64,000 nucleotides of DNA from JAIRVZ01 sp031553755 (GCA_031553755.1 JAVBKZ010000008.1:1-64000); one strand, 5' to 3'; counted from the first letter of the stretch, positions 26,284 to 34,804 are shown. Program-made: numbers and translations. Notes: generated by a model from the letters alone, not told the origin.

Positions 26284-26706
26284 ATGAATGCAAGACAGGA
26301 AATTGATAAATTAAAAAAAGAATTCGTTTCTCTGAAAACAGAAGAAGAACGGCAGGCGTTTGATATTAAATTCAGAAATCATATTTCCGAAAAAACGGAT
26401 GACGAAAAGAAAGATTTTGCAGACGCTTTCGTTAATTCCGCACGAGAACAAGTGGTAAAAACAAACCAGTTCTGTGACGAAATTACAATTCGCTTGAAAC
26501 TGGAGGAAATTTTAGGCGTTATCTCAATGGCTTATATCGCACGTGAATATTTTCATAAAAGCAAAGCATGGTTTTCTCAAAAATTGAACGGAAACATCAA
26601 GAATGGTACAATATCTTCATTTTCGGAAGAAGAATTGAAAATATTACATTTCGCCTTGGAAGATATTATTGAAAAAATTAAAAACACGTCCCGCTTAATA
26701 GCATGA
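26284..26706 (+). CDS. DUF5053-family protein
   Basis: This 140-aa protein is charged and helical. The C-terminal part (IRLKLEEILGVISMAYIAREYFHKS..., then W, NGNI and FSEEELKILHFAL) matches the Bacteroidota DUF5053 family, whose ends resemble a DNA-binding helix-turn-helix. The function of the family is unknown. Here it is read opposite to the late genes, between terminase and portal, in its own transcription unit with terminator, which is typical of an accessory gene. Confidence 0.8.
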   Translation: MNARQEIDKLKKEFVSLKTEEERQAFDIKFRNHISEKTDDEKKDFADAFVNSAREQVVKTNQFCDEITIRLKLEEILGVISMAYIAREYFHKSKAWFSQKLNGNIKNGTISSFSEEELKILHFALEDIIEKIKNTSRLIA

Positions 26707-26730
26707 CGAGTTTGTTTGGTTTGACGACCG

Positions 26731-26767
26731 CCCCGGTATCATATTATTTGGTATCGGGGTTTTTTTA
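26731..26767 (+). terminator. Terminator of the DUF5053 gene
   Basis: CCCCGGTATCA (26731-26741) pairs with TGGTATCGGGG (26749-26759; two G-T pairs), then eight T. It ends at the stop codon of the converging terminase gene. Confidence 0.85.
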
Positions 26768-28408
26768 TTATACAAAGCTGCTTGTTAGGAATCCTACGGA
26801 TGAGAGTTGTGGAAACTTAGTCATACCGATAAAGAGCGTGTCCCAAGCATCTGTACCATCAGTACGGTACTCCAACTTGTCTTCTTCCGTTTCGGCTAAT
26901 TTTTCGCCGGATTTGTCTTTCTTGAATCCTTCCGGACCGGTACGGGTTCCGGTTTGTTCCATCGCTAAAATAAGTTCCTCGTTATTCTCGTGGTTGAGCA
27001 TCGGGAATAATCCGGATTGACCTTTGAAAGCTTGAGAGATAAGCAACCATTTTTCAGAATGTTTCATCGGATTACCGATATACACGGGAATAACATTCCA
27101 TTTATGCTTCTCAAATTCATCACAAACAACTGTCATAAAGTCTTCATCATTGACGGCGTAATTACTTCCTAATGCAGTTGTATCGTAATAATAGACAATT
27201 GTTTTATTGCGTTGGTGTCGATAGTATTTACAAAAGTCTTGAACGCATTCACGTAACTTCCTGTCGTATTTAACGAAAAACGATTTGAGCGTGCGCATGG
27301 TGCGCCCTTGCTGTTGTCCTGCTACTATCCAATTGATGTTTGCATTGTAGTCTAAAGCAATGCAAATAGGTTGTTCCCGGTCAAGTTCCGCATCCTGAAG
27401 GCAGCTTTGTTCTTGTAATTTATCAAACTTATATTCAAGGCTATCTAAGTAACTATTATCATTTGCTGTATAATAGTGTATAGACTCACGCATGTTGTTG
27501 TAAAATCCGTCTTTGAGAATTCCTACCTTTCGGCAGAGAATAGAGGTCTGAAATACCAAGGGAGGCAAATCCCGTTTCATTTGCTTGATATAGTTTTCTC
27601 CTAAAACCAACAGGTTTTCAATTGAAGAAAATTCTTTATAAAAAACAGCGATTGAACGTAAATCGGATAAGTCTTTGTACAGTTTCTTTAGGTAAGAACG
27701 AAGATAAGCGGGATAAGAAGTTTTCTTTAATTGTGCTTCTTTGATTCGTTCTTTGATTTTCCATATTTCAAATATAATGCCCTGAATGGTCGCAATGAGT
27801 TCCGGATCACATTGTTTTTCATATTGAAGAAACCAGGAGCCTTTTTTTGTTGTCGGCATGTCAGAGATAAACAACATGCTGTGATGATAACTCCGGCTTC
27901 CGAAGTGACCTTTATATCCTCCATTAGCGGGAAATGTTTCATCTTTTAGTTTTTCGTAATCTAAAAACTTTGCTTCATCTCCGATAATATAATCCAAGGT
28001 CAAGGAGTTGGAAGTTCCCGGACGGTCTTGAGAGATAATATAGGCAATTGAGCCGTTGTACAAGGAAATTACGTGTTCATATTCGGCAGGTTCGATGTAA
28101 GGTTTTGCAAATCCGGATGTTTTGGGAGGTTTACGACCTATATAATAATGCAAATCACGTTTGAAGCCAAAAGATTCCAAAGCCGCTAATGTTCCCGGAA
28201 GTGTGTTTGTCAGTCCTCGTTTGTATGTTGAAACGACGAAAGCGCCGGATGAACGTGGCATCCGTTGAAAATTACGCTGAAAGAAAGGCGCAGCGACTCC
28301 GTGTGTTTTTCCTATACGACGACCACCGACAAAGACGGTTGTGTGTGCTCCGGTGTACATTACTTCCTGTTGTGGCGGATTGAAGTATATCGGTCGTAAA
28401 TCTCTCAT
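26768..28408 (-). CDS. terL: Terminase large subunit
   Basis: This 546-aa packaging motor has an N-terminal ATPase with Walker A GGRRIGKTHG (about 28-37) and Walker B LDYIIGDEAKF (about 138-148). The C-terminal RNase H-like nuclease carries acidic residues in CIALDYNANINW, VYYYDTTALG and TDGTDAWDTLFI. It overlaps the small subunit by four bases. Its 3' end meets the terminator of the plus-strand DUF5053 unit, so the late operon ends here. Confidence 0.92.
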   Translation of the reverse strand: MRDLRPIYFNPPQQEVMYTGAHTTVFVGGRRIGKTHGVAAPFFQRNFQRMPRSSGAFVVSTYKRGLTNTLPGTLAALESFGFKRDLHYYIGRKPPKTSGFAKPYIEPAEYEHVISLYNGSIAYIISQDRPGTSNSLTLDYIIGDEAKFLDYEKLKDETFPANGGYKGHFGSRSYHHSMLFISDMPTTKKGSWFLQYEKQCDPELIATIQGIIFEIWKIKERIKEAQLKKTSYPAYLRSYLKKLYKDLSDLRSIAVFYKEFSSIENLLVLGENYIKQMKRDLPPLVFQTSILCRKVGILKDGFYNNMRESIHYYTANDNSYLDSLEYKFDKLQEQSCLQDAELDREQPICIALDYNANINWIVAGQQQGRTMRTLKSFFVKYDRKLRECVQDFCKYYRHQRNKTIVYYYDTTALGSNYAVNDEDFMTVVCDEFEKHKWNVIPVYIGNPMKHSEKWLLISQAFKGQSGLFPMLNHENNEELILAMEQTGTRTGPEGFKKDKSGEKLAETEEDKLEYRTDGTDAWDTLFIGMTKFPQLSSVGFLTSSFV

Positions 28409-29019
28409 ACCAAATCTAAATTAGTGGGAGCATTAAATACGGCATCTTCATCGAAATCAACATCTTCATAGTCGATGTCTTCAACGATATCGCGCATGTA
28501 TTTGTTTCTCATTTCTGCTATTTTCTCTTTGATATTTGGAACCGGTTTGATGCCGATTACTGTAGGATCGGAAGACGGTTCATAGCGTTGCGGGATGATT
28601 TCGTCCCACGGAATTTTGAAAGCATCTTCTTTGTCCAATTGGTTGTATTTAGCATATTGGGCGGAAGCTGCAACCATGGACCGCATATCTTTTTTGCGTT
28701 CGGCAAGGTCGTATGCGTTTTGAATCATGGAATTGAACTTGAACCTGTGGAAAGCTTTGGAGGTTTCGGTCATATCTCCAAGGAGAATTTTCAGCACCTG
28801 AATATCATCATAAGCAGCGGATTTGTTGATTCCGAAATTCATTAAATGGTCTCGAATTTCAGCATCTTTTTTGCGGGGATGTTCTAACCACAATGTATAA
28901 GCGGAACGAAGCCGGATGATACGATCTATCAGCATTTCCGCTACACCTTTTTTCTGAAGCTCTGTTTTGTCATCAAACAGGTGTACACGGCAAAGTTCGA
29001 GTGTATTGGGTTTCGCCAT
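28405..29019 (-). CDS. terS: Terminase small subunit
   Basis: A 204-aa DNA-recognition subunit. A helix-turn-helix-like N-terminal region (AEIRDHLMNFGINKSAAYDDI, about 52-72) is followed by a helical middle and an acidic C-terminal tail (about 175-204) for contact with the large subunit. Overlaps both neighbours. Confidence 0.78.
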   Translation of the reverse strand: MAKPNTLELCRVHLFDDKTELQKKGVAEMLIDRIIRLRSAYTLWLEHPRKKDAEIRDHLMNFGINKSAAYDDIQVLKILLGDMTETSKAFHRFKFNSMIQNAYDLAERKKDMRSMVAASAQYAKYNQLDKEDAFKIPWDEIIPQRYEPSSDPTVIGIKPVPNIKEKIAEMRNKYMRDIVEDIDYEDVDFDEDAVFNAPTNLDLV

Positions 29020-29276
29020 TATTCTTGTTGAAATTGTTCCAGGATATAATCTTGCATCAATTCTACAGCCATGGGAGAACCGGCTTTAGCCAAAGCGATT
29101 TCTTGTTTACGGACGGCTAAAATTGTTTCGGTTTTTCCCAGGTAGTAAGCTTTTGAAATTTCCGTAGTTTTTTGAGAAATTTCTTCACGCAATTTGTCTT
29201 CATCCATTCCGATAAGTGTTGCAATTTCGGGAATGGGAAGCAGATAGGAAGCATATTCTTTAATGAGTTCAATCAT
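29019..29276 (-). CDS. Small HTH protein upstream of terminase
   Basis: An 85-aa protein with LPIPEIATLIGMDEDKLREEI, a helix-turn-helix typical of terminase-small-like domains, and a C-terminal helix. Its stop and the next start share one base. It may be an accessory packaging protein; two tandem HTH genes ahead of the large terminase are noteworthy. Confidence 0.6.
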   Translation of the reverse strand: MIELIKEYASYLLPIPEIATLIGMDEDKLREEISQKTTEISKAYYLGKTETILAVRKQEIALAKAGSPMAVELMQDYILEQFQQE

Positions 29277-29752
29277 AGTCTTACACCTACTTCAATCATG
29301 TTTAGTATTTCGGATAAAAAAGAATGGTAGCAAGCGATATCGGTTGTTATTACGGTTGATTCGCGCCGGTTACCCCGTGTTTGGTTTTGACTGGTGCAAA
29401 TGGATATCGGTTGTTTGGTATCGAAAAGAATTACTTTACCATGGTTGTTTGTCAGATATACTTCGTCAAAAACATTTTTAGCAAAATGAAGCAGTTTAGA
29501 GACTTTTACGGCTGCTTTGCTGTCGAGTAATAAAACAACTTTTCCGATATTCATATTTTGCCTGAAACGCCAAATTTTACGGATAAATTCCTCCGATATT
29601 GAAAAGGATGTCATGTATAGAGTTTGACACTCCTTTCCGGATTGCTCGAGCAAGATTTCTATTACATCGAACAGTTGGAATTTATCGGTATAAAAAGCCT
29701 GTATCGGGTAATCAGATACAGGCTTAATTTGTTTCAGGGCTTCACTATGCAT
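29273..29752 (-). CDS. Single-domain phospholipase D-like protein
   Basis: A 159-aa protein with one PLD-type active site: H104, K106 and D111 in HGKVILFD, followed by N123 and E131 in CTSQNQTRGNRRE. The N-terminal part (YMTSFSISEEFIRKIW) fits the PLD fold. Proteins of this size usually dimerise to complete the site, and the family includes nucleases as well as lipases. Encoded within the terminase operon with short overlaps, so a nuclease-like role in packaging or DNA processing is possible. That is inference. Confidence 0.65.
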   Translation of the reverse strand: MHSEALKQIKPVSDYPIQAFYTDKFQLFDVIEILLEQSGKECQTLYMTSFSISEEFIRKIWRFRQNMNIGKVVLLLDSKAAVKVSKLLHFAKNVFDEVYLTNNHGKVILFDTKQPISICTSQNQTRGNRRESTVITTDIACYHSFLSEILNMIEVGVRL

Positions 29753-30506
29753 TCGTCAAACCTAAATCTTTGAGTTCGTTTAGATATTCTTCCGATACAC
29801 CGGCATTAACAGCAATTAACATTGAGAGTCTATTTTGCATCTTTGTAAGCAACGCTAAATATTTGGATTGGTCTTCCAATGCTTTCAACTCTGTTAATTT
29901 CTGTTTGTTATCGCTTAAATATTTGCGAGCTGCGGAAATAGCTTTAGGATCCATGGTTGTTTCGATTGTTGGCAATGTTGTTTGAGCGGTACCCGGAGCC
30001 GGCGAAACAAATGAATCATAAGCATCCCAATTCTCACGGAGTTGCTTGTCTAAATCAACTAATTCTTGCAGAAAAGGAAAGCGATCGCACGGCTTAGCAT
30101 CTGCCATCAGTTTGAGTTGCTCGTGAAGTTTGCGCATACGTGGGAAAATATTTAGATTTTCCACAAATTTGGCTTTGATTTCATCGGGCAATTGGTCGTG
30201 ATCAGCACGCAAACCTTTTGATTCGGAAGTTTCTATTTTTTCGACAACAGGTAAAGTTTCTGTAAGAATAGGTTTTACTTTTTCTTCCAAAACCTTAGTT
30301 TCCGCAATGGCATCTTCTTTAGAACGAAAATCGTAGATTTTTTGAAGCTCATAACGAAGTTTTGCTACATTATTTTTTCGAATAATGTTTTGATGTAAAA
30401 TTTGGTTACGGTTTATTTTGAGTAAGATAGTGGCAGCAGAATCAATGTCGATTTGGCTGTCGGGAGTATCAAGAATTTCCTTGATTTTTGATGTTAAATT
30501 TTCCAT
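29745..30506 (-). CDS. Coiled-coil phage protein, scaffold or assembly candidate
   Basis: A 253-aa protein, largely helical and charged, with coiled-coil-like stretches (about 55-90 and 190-230) and a Pro/Thr-rich linker near 165-185. First gene of the terminase operon, after a terminator and promoter-like element. No catalytic motif. A scaffold or head-assembly role is inferred from composition and location. Confidence 0.55.
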   Translation of the reverse strand: MENLTSKIKEILDTPDSQIDIDSAATILLKINRNQILHQNIIRKNNVAKLRYELQKIYDFRSKEDAIAETKVLEEKVKPILTETLPVVEKIETSESKGLRADHDQLPDEIKAKFVENLNIFPRMRKLHEQLKLMADAKPCDRFPFLQELVDLDKQLRENWDAYDSFVSPAPGTAQTTLPTIETTMDPKAISAARKYLSDNKQKLTELKALEDQSKYLALLTKMQNRLSMLIAVNAGVSEEYLNELKDLGLTNA

Positions 30507-30531
30507 TTTCAGTAAAATAAAATTATTTATT

Positions 30532-30569
30532 CAAAGGTAATTTAGGGTAATTACCTTATAAAAGACAAA
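30532..30569 (-). promoter_or_regulatory. Late promoter-like element, copy 3
   Basis: On the minus strand TTTG (complement of 30566-30569, in TTTTGTCTTTTAT) is followed after 26 bases by a perfect TACCTTTG (complement of 30532-30539). Predicted start about 19 bases before the ATG at 30506. Confidence 0.5.
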
Positions 30570-30598
30570 AGGAACCGACAGCAAAGCCGATTCCTTTT
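30561..30598 (-). terminator. Terminator after the capsid operon
   Basis: On the minus strand AAGGAATCGGC (30596-30586) pairs with GTCGGTTCCTT (30579-30569) with two G-T pairs, followed by TTGTCTTTT. It separates the capsid genes from the terminase genes. Confidence 0.7.
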
Positions 30599-30638
30599 TC
30601 AACCTAAAACAAAACTAACTATATGCCAATAAAAAGGA

Positions 30639-31211
30639 TTAAGCAGCAAAATCAATTTCTCCGTCGGCGATTTTAATCACGCCTTTATAGAATGGAGCCG
30701 GAGATTTGTCGGTTACTGTTACTTCGAGCGTAGTACCGATTTCATCGGTTGCAGCAGCTCCCAAATTTTGGGACGGTTTGGTATCTGTCTGATACATCTC
30801 GTTACCGATAATGCGACATTTTCCGGGTTTCGTTGTCACAGCGTACACATAATCATCGTTATTTGCCAATTGACAAAATCCGGTCGCTTCTTCTTCCACT
30901 CCCGGATGAACAAATGTTGCTTTGTTCAAAAATGATTTGGACGGCTTTGCGCCTTGACCTTCTGAACTGACCGGTGATTTATCTACAATGACATAAAGCT
31001 TTTGCCAGACTTTGTTTTCCGCCAATACAAAAGCGCCTTCATAGGTAACTAATTCTCCCATCTTAGTAGTAAACGTCTCCGGAAGTTTGGGCCATTTAAC
31101 GATATCCCGCTTAGGAATACAATATACAATTGTGCGAACACCGGGTAAATTAACTTTACCTTCACACCAGTCCATTGATTGAGGGCTAAGCCCTGTACAT
31201 ACTTCTGCCAT
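30639..31211 (-). CDS. Virion protein after the capsid, tail-tube or decoration candidate
   Basis: A 190-aa, beta-rich protein with no membrane segment. The pattern of long strands with small residues near the C terminus (TTLEVTVTDKSPAPFYKGVIKI) would suit a tail-tube or head-decoration protein. It starts 17 bases after the capsid stop and is followed by a terminator, so it is probably made in amounts like the capsid. Identity is not proved. Confidence 0.5.
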   Translation of the reverse strand: MAEVCTGLSPQSMDWCEGKVNLPGVRTIVYCIPKRDIVKWPKLPETFTTKMGELVTYEGAFVLAENKVWQKLYVIVDKSPVSSEGQGAKPSKSFLNKATFVHPGVEEEATGFCQLANNDDYVYAVTTKPGKCRIIGNEMYQTDTKPSQNLGAAATDEIGTTLEVTVTDKSPAPFYKGVIKIADGEIDFAA

Positions 31212-31227
31212 AATTTAACCTCCTATT

Positions 31228-32181
31228 TTAAGCGAGTTTACCAACTAATAAACGTTCCGGAGAGATAGTCTCAAACTGACATCCGAAAAACATAGCCAAA
31301 ACAAAATCCAAAATAAACGGATGATGTTTTTCCACAGTAATTTTTTCCAAATCACTTTCCTGGTCAAATCCGACCAACATATTTGATTTGGGTGTTAATT
31401 GGATAAAAGATGAACCTTTTTTGTTCGGCAATGCAACCAATTCACATTTATCATCCGAACCTTCCAAGAATGTTTTTTTGAATTCCTTGTTGTAGGGAAC
31501 AGAGCCAACAGTTTGTTGATAACCATCAACATAAGCATTGTAAATGCTTTTAGAGATAAACAGTTTACAAGATTCTCCTTGCAATTCATCGGAAGCAGCA
31601 CGGTAAAATTCTTTCAACAAATCAACCGCGTTGATGTCGGTAATTGTTGACGAAAATTCAAATAAATTTTTGTTTGCAACTGCAATTTTACCATCTGTAA
31701 TCTCTTTTTGAGTGATGGTATCAAAGCCATTGAATAAATCTTTAGTTAAATTTCCGGCATCATTACGAACAGCACCCCACAAATTCTCGTTGAGTGATTT
31801 TGAAACCTGTTTCATCAAGAAAGCAACCACATATTTTGTGATTTCCGTATTTTTCAAACCTTCTCCGGAAACGATTGAACTACCGTATAAACTTTGATAT
31901 ACAGAGTTTGGAGAGAATTTTTTAATAACGGAGCCAAAAAAGGTTTCGAGCGTTCGACCAACAATTTTAACATCCGAGTTGTCGGTTCTAGTTTCACTGT
32001 AAGGTCCGATTTCAATACTTCCGGATATTTCTCCTACAGTTTCTTTGTAGCGAATACCGGTTCTTGGAGTCATGTGTTGGAGAGATGTTCCCAACGCAAT
32101 AACAGCCATTGCCAGCAATTCCTTTCGGTATTTATGTGCTGACTTGGCTAATTCTTCAGGGGTAATAATAACTTTTCCCAT
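31228..32181 (-). CDS. Major capsid protein (HK97-fold candidate)
   Basis: A 317-aa protein in the position and size range of HK97-type capsids, right after a protease/scaffold gene. It lacks a long N-terminal delta domain, consistent with the scaffold being fused to the protease. Features include a GxSSIVSGEG region (about 99-108), a helical spine (about 175-200) and the final strand LDFVLAMFFGCQFETISPERL. Assigned from order and shape rather than a diagnostic motif. Confidence 0.72.
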   Translation of the reverse strand: MGKVIITPEELAKSAHKYRKELLAMAVIALGTSLQHMTPRTGIRYKETVGEISGSIEIGPYSETRTDNSDVKIVGRTLETFFGSVIKKFSPNSVYQSLYGSSIVSGEGLKNTEITKYVVAFLMKQVSKSLNENLWGAVRNDAGNLTKDLFNGFDTITQKEITDGKIAVANKNLFEFSSTITDINAVDLLKEFYRAASDELQGESCKLFISKSIYNAYVDGYQQTVGSVPYNKEFKKTFLEGSDDKCELVALPNKKGSSFIQLTPKSNMLVGFDQESDLEKITVEKHHPFILDFVLAMFFGCQFETISPERLLVGKLA

Positions 32182-32202
32182 TTTGTATAATAAATTTTAA
32201 AA

Positions 32203-33240
32203 TTAATCACCGAGTTTGTTAAACATGACTTTGGCCGATTTCAAGGTATTTACCATATCATCGTCATCGTCTGTTGTGTCGTCAGTTTCTTTGTTTAAGT
32301 CCGTTGTGTCGGCTCCGGGTTTTTTGTTCAAAGTTTCAATTTGGGTATTGAGTTCTTTGATTTTGTTTTCCTTTTCAGTCACATTGTTTTCGGCTGCTTC
32401 TTTAGCTTCGTTGGCAGATTTAAGAGAATCGTTCAGATTTTTCACCTGATCTTCCGTTAATTCTACTTTGCCGTTTTTGAATTCCAATCCCTCTACATTA
32501 AGAATGGAATTGATAGATACATAATCTTTCTTCATTTCGGAAGTTGTTTTATTGGATGGATTAAAAATATTTTTGATTTTTTCTATAAATCCGGGAGTGA
32601 ATTCAGGTTCTTCAGAATTTTCAACCGGTGCTTTAAATGTAGGAACAGGCAATCCTGCTACATTTAGGAGTTGAGTTAATTCAGGATCTTCGATATTGGC
32701 AGGCTTAACCGTTGCGTCTTCAAATACTTCATCGACAAATCCCCAATTTTTCGCTTCTTCAGCCGATAACCATTTTTCTTCTTTCATCAGGTTTAAAATG
32801 TCAACAACCGGTTTGCCCGATTTCTTTGCGTACATTTTAGCAATGGTAAGCGTGAGGGCAGAATTTCGGTCCTTCGCTTTTTTTAGGTTTTCGATTGCAG
32901 CATCAATATCATCTTCGTTCATATATCCCCAGGCATCAACCCATGAGAGTACTTTATGAATCAAGTATGAAGCATTGGCGTGCATACGCACCGTTTTTGC
33001 TCCTAAAGTAAATACGGTAGCTGAAGATGCATTTAATGAAAATAACTCACAGGTAACATTTCCGTGCGTTTGAAATTGCGCGGCAATGTCGATGGCGTCA
33101 TCTAAGTTTCCTCCTAAAGAATTAACACGGCAAAGAATGGCTTTTGTGCCGATTTCATTCAACGCGTTTTTTACAAATCGTTTTGAACTGAACCAACTTC
33201 CAATATATCCATCAATGTCGATATCGTATTTTTTTGCCAT
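32203..33240 (-). CDS. ClpP-like prohead protease fused to a scaffold domain
   Basis: A 345-aa protein. Residues 1-170 form a ClpP/S14-type serine protease: the nucleophile is in SLNASSATVF (about 67-76), the histidine in SYLIHKVLSW (near 95), with an acidic partner in the following helix. Residues about 245-300 are a strongly charged coiled coil followed by an Asp-rich stretch, as in scaffold domains. It would process the capsid shell during maturation. Lies immediately before the capsid gene. Confidence 0.85.
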   Translation of the reverse strand: MAKKYDIDIDGYIGSWFSSKRFVKNALNEIGTKAILCRVNSLGGNLDDAIDIAAQFQTHGNVTCELFSLNASSATVFTLGAKTVRMHANASYLIHKVLSWVDAWGYMNEDDIDAAIENLKKAKDRNSALTLTIAKMYAKKSGKPVVDILNLMKEEKWLSAEEAKNWGFVDEVFEDATVKPANIEDPELTQLLNVAGLPVPTFKAPVENSEEPEFTPGFIEKIKNIFNPSNKTTSEMKKDYVSINSILNVEGLEFKNGKVELTEDQVKNLNDSLKSANEAKEAAENNVTEKENKIKELNTQIETLNKKPGADTTDLNKETDDTTDDDDDMVNTLKSAKVMFNKLGD

Positions 33241-33309
33241 AAAAAAAGTTGCATTTGTTTTTGTAATGCAACTTTACGATGATTTTGGAAGCTATAAAAA
33301 GACTGTATA

Positions 33310-33753
33310 TTATCTTAATTGCAAGGTTGACAGGATATTTATGTAGGTAATTTCAATGTCATAGCCGCGCTTACCTCCCGGTACCGGTTCGTTTGCGTAT
33401 TTATAAATTACTGTTGGATGCGGTTTTTTGTCTAATCCTATCAAATGATGTTCTTTATATACATCCCGAATCCGGAAGCAACAAGGATTGCCGGATATTT
33501 CTTTAAGTATCTGTTTGGTTAGATTTCCTTTGTCTGCCATGGTAAAAGTCAGTTTCGTTGTGTAAATGGTTTGGCCGCTTACAATTTCGGTAGAAATAAC
33601 TATTCCTGCCAGTCCGACAATTGGGATCCCGGTAAATGTTCCATAAGCAAAAATTACACTTCCCTCACGAATGAGTTCTTGATGATCGGGATAAATGCGA
33701 TTGGCAAAACAGTATTCAACGGAGGTAATTCCGGACAATCTTCTTATTTCCAT
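33310..33753 (-). CDS. Conserved-looking phage protein of the head operon
   Basis: A 147-aa beta-rich protein (GSVIFAYGTFTGIPIVGLAGIVI; YDIEITYINIL). No signal peptide or membrane segment is convincing. It lies between the putative late regulator and the protease. Function unknown. Confidence 0.6.
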   Translation of the reverse strand: MEIRRLSGITSVEYCFANRIYPDHQELIREGSVIFAYGTFTGIPIVGLAGIVISTEIVSGQTIYTTKLTFTMADKGNLTKQILKEISGNPCCFRIRDVYKEHHLIGLDKKPHPTVIYKYANEPVPGGKRGYDIEITYINILSTLQLR

Positions 33754-33825
33754 TTTCTTTTATTTGTTTTAGTTGTGTAAAAACTTTCAGTTATTTTTTT
33801 TCGAGGGTGTAAGTCGAAAGAAAAA

Positions 33826-34284
33826 CTACAATTTTATTCCGTTTTTCAGATATTTTTTTCTTAACCGATAATATTTCTGTGAAATAGTGTACCAATTGAC
33901 TTCATTATCCGGTATTCCATGTTTTTCCATCCATGCATAAATTTGGGGTGCGATTTTCCCTCGTCTGCAATTTTCCAGACTTCCAATTTCTTTCATCATA
34001 CATTTTTCGACCAATTGGTCAAAGCTTTCGAGCAATGCTCTTTTTGCTGCTTTTCCCATGTAATTATACACACGCGGATCGGCTTCTTTAAAATACGGCA
34101 ATCGAATAGTAAGATTTGAGTCTTCTCCCATGTCGGGAATTTCTCCGGTGGGTGTTTTAGAAATATATTCCCGAATGATGCGAGATTCGGGACTATCCTT
34201 GTCTAATTCGACAGGGTTCCCAAAAGAAGTATTCAGAAATGCAGCTAAATAAGGTTCTGCTTTCAGGTAAAGAAAGTATTCCAT
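33826..34284 (-). CDS. First protein of the late head operon, possible DNA-binding protein
   Basis: 152 aa starting at 34284 (MEYFLYLKAEPYL); the longer frame would run through the regulatory array. It is basic toward the C terminus (SQKYYRLRKKYLKNG), where a small DNA-binding helix pair could sit. As the first gene behind the GTGCR array it may be a late-gene regulator, possibly acting on that array, but this is a guess. Confidence 0.55.
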   Translation of the reverse strand: MEYFLYLKAEPYLAAFLNTSFGNPVELDKDSPESRIIREYISKTPTGEIPDMGEDSNLTIRLPYFKEADPRVYNYMGKAAKRALLESFDQLVEKCMMKEIGSLENCRRGKIAPQIYAWMEKHGIPDNEVNWYTISQKYYRLRKKYLKNGIKL

Positions 34285-34342
34285 AATTTGATATAATTGA
34301 ATGGTTGAACAACACCCCTTGCAAAACATGGGGTACAAAGTT

Positions 34343-34569
34343 GTGCAAATGAACATTTGCACTAAATAAGAAAAGTAATTTGCTGATACAAAGGTAATAA
34401 AATCCGCACTTTTTATGTGCAAAATCCGTACAAAATTTAGTGCGGCGCACAAATCTATAAAAAGTGCGTGATTCGTGCAAAAAGTGCGGAAAAGTGCAAA
34501 ATTAGTGCGCTTGTAAAATATTGTATATCAGTTGTATAAATATACAATTTCTTATTTTGTTCCGTTGCA
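34343..34569. promoter_or_regulatory. Array of twelve GTGCA/GTGCG sites around the putative late promoter
   Basis: GTGCR occurs at 34343, 34417, 34440, 34464, 34475, 34484, 34494 and 34505, and inverted at 34358, 34405, 34446 and 34565. Five copies (34464-34509) lie 9-11 bases apart, one helical turn. GTGCAAAT-GAAC-ATTTGCAC (34343-34362) is a perfect inverted pair. A minus-strand TACCTTTG (complement of 34389-34396) sits among them. This looks like a multi-site operator/activator region of the late operon, or replication iterons. Confidence 0.65.
34521..34547. promoter_or_regulatory. TTGTATA palindrome beside the GTGCR array
   Basis: TTGTATA-AA-TATACAA (34532-34547) is a perfect 16-bp palindrome, and a third half-site TTGTATA lies at 34521-34527. 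It differs from the GTGCR motif, so a second regulator may act here. Confidence 0.5.
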
Positions 34570-34804
34570 CTACTTTTTTTATCTTTTTTATATAGGGGTA
34601 TTGTTGTAAATAAAAGTTAAAAATAAAAAGAATAACTATATGTGTCTCCCTCTTGATTTTCAGGCGTTTTTCCTCCGTCCGTACCCTTGTCCCAATTATT
34701 TTTATATTAAGGGGAAAAGGGGAGGGGCGAAAAAACGCAAATGAATTTGAACGGATAAATAATACAGCTAAAGCACATTGTCAGATAATACCTCAAAAAC
34801 GGCA
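34570..34804. other. Gene-free stretch between early and late blocks
   Basis: Together with the array this makes a noncoding gap of over 500 bases (34285-34804). It is A/T-rich with a G-rich patch (AAGGGGAAAAGGGGAGGGG near 34709-34727). A loose inverted repeat runs from GGCGTTTTTCCTCC (about 34664) to AAAAACGC (about 34731). No gene was seen. Confidence 0.4.

Noticed and set aside
34709..34730. G-rich patch as a G-quadruplex
   Set aside because: G-runs are interrupted by A-runs of uneven length and nothing else points to a function.
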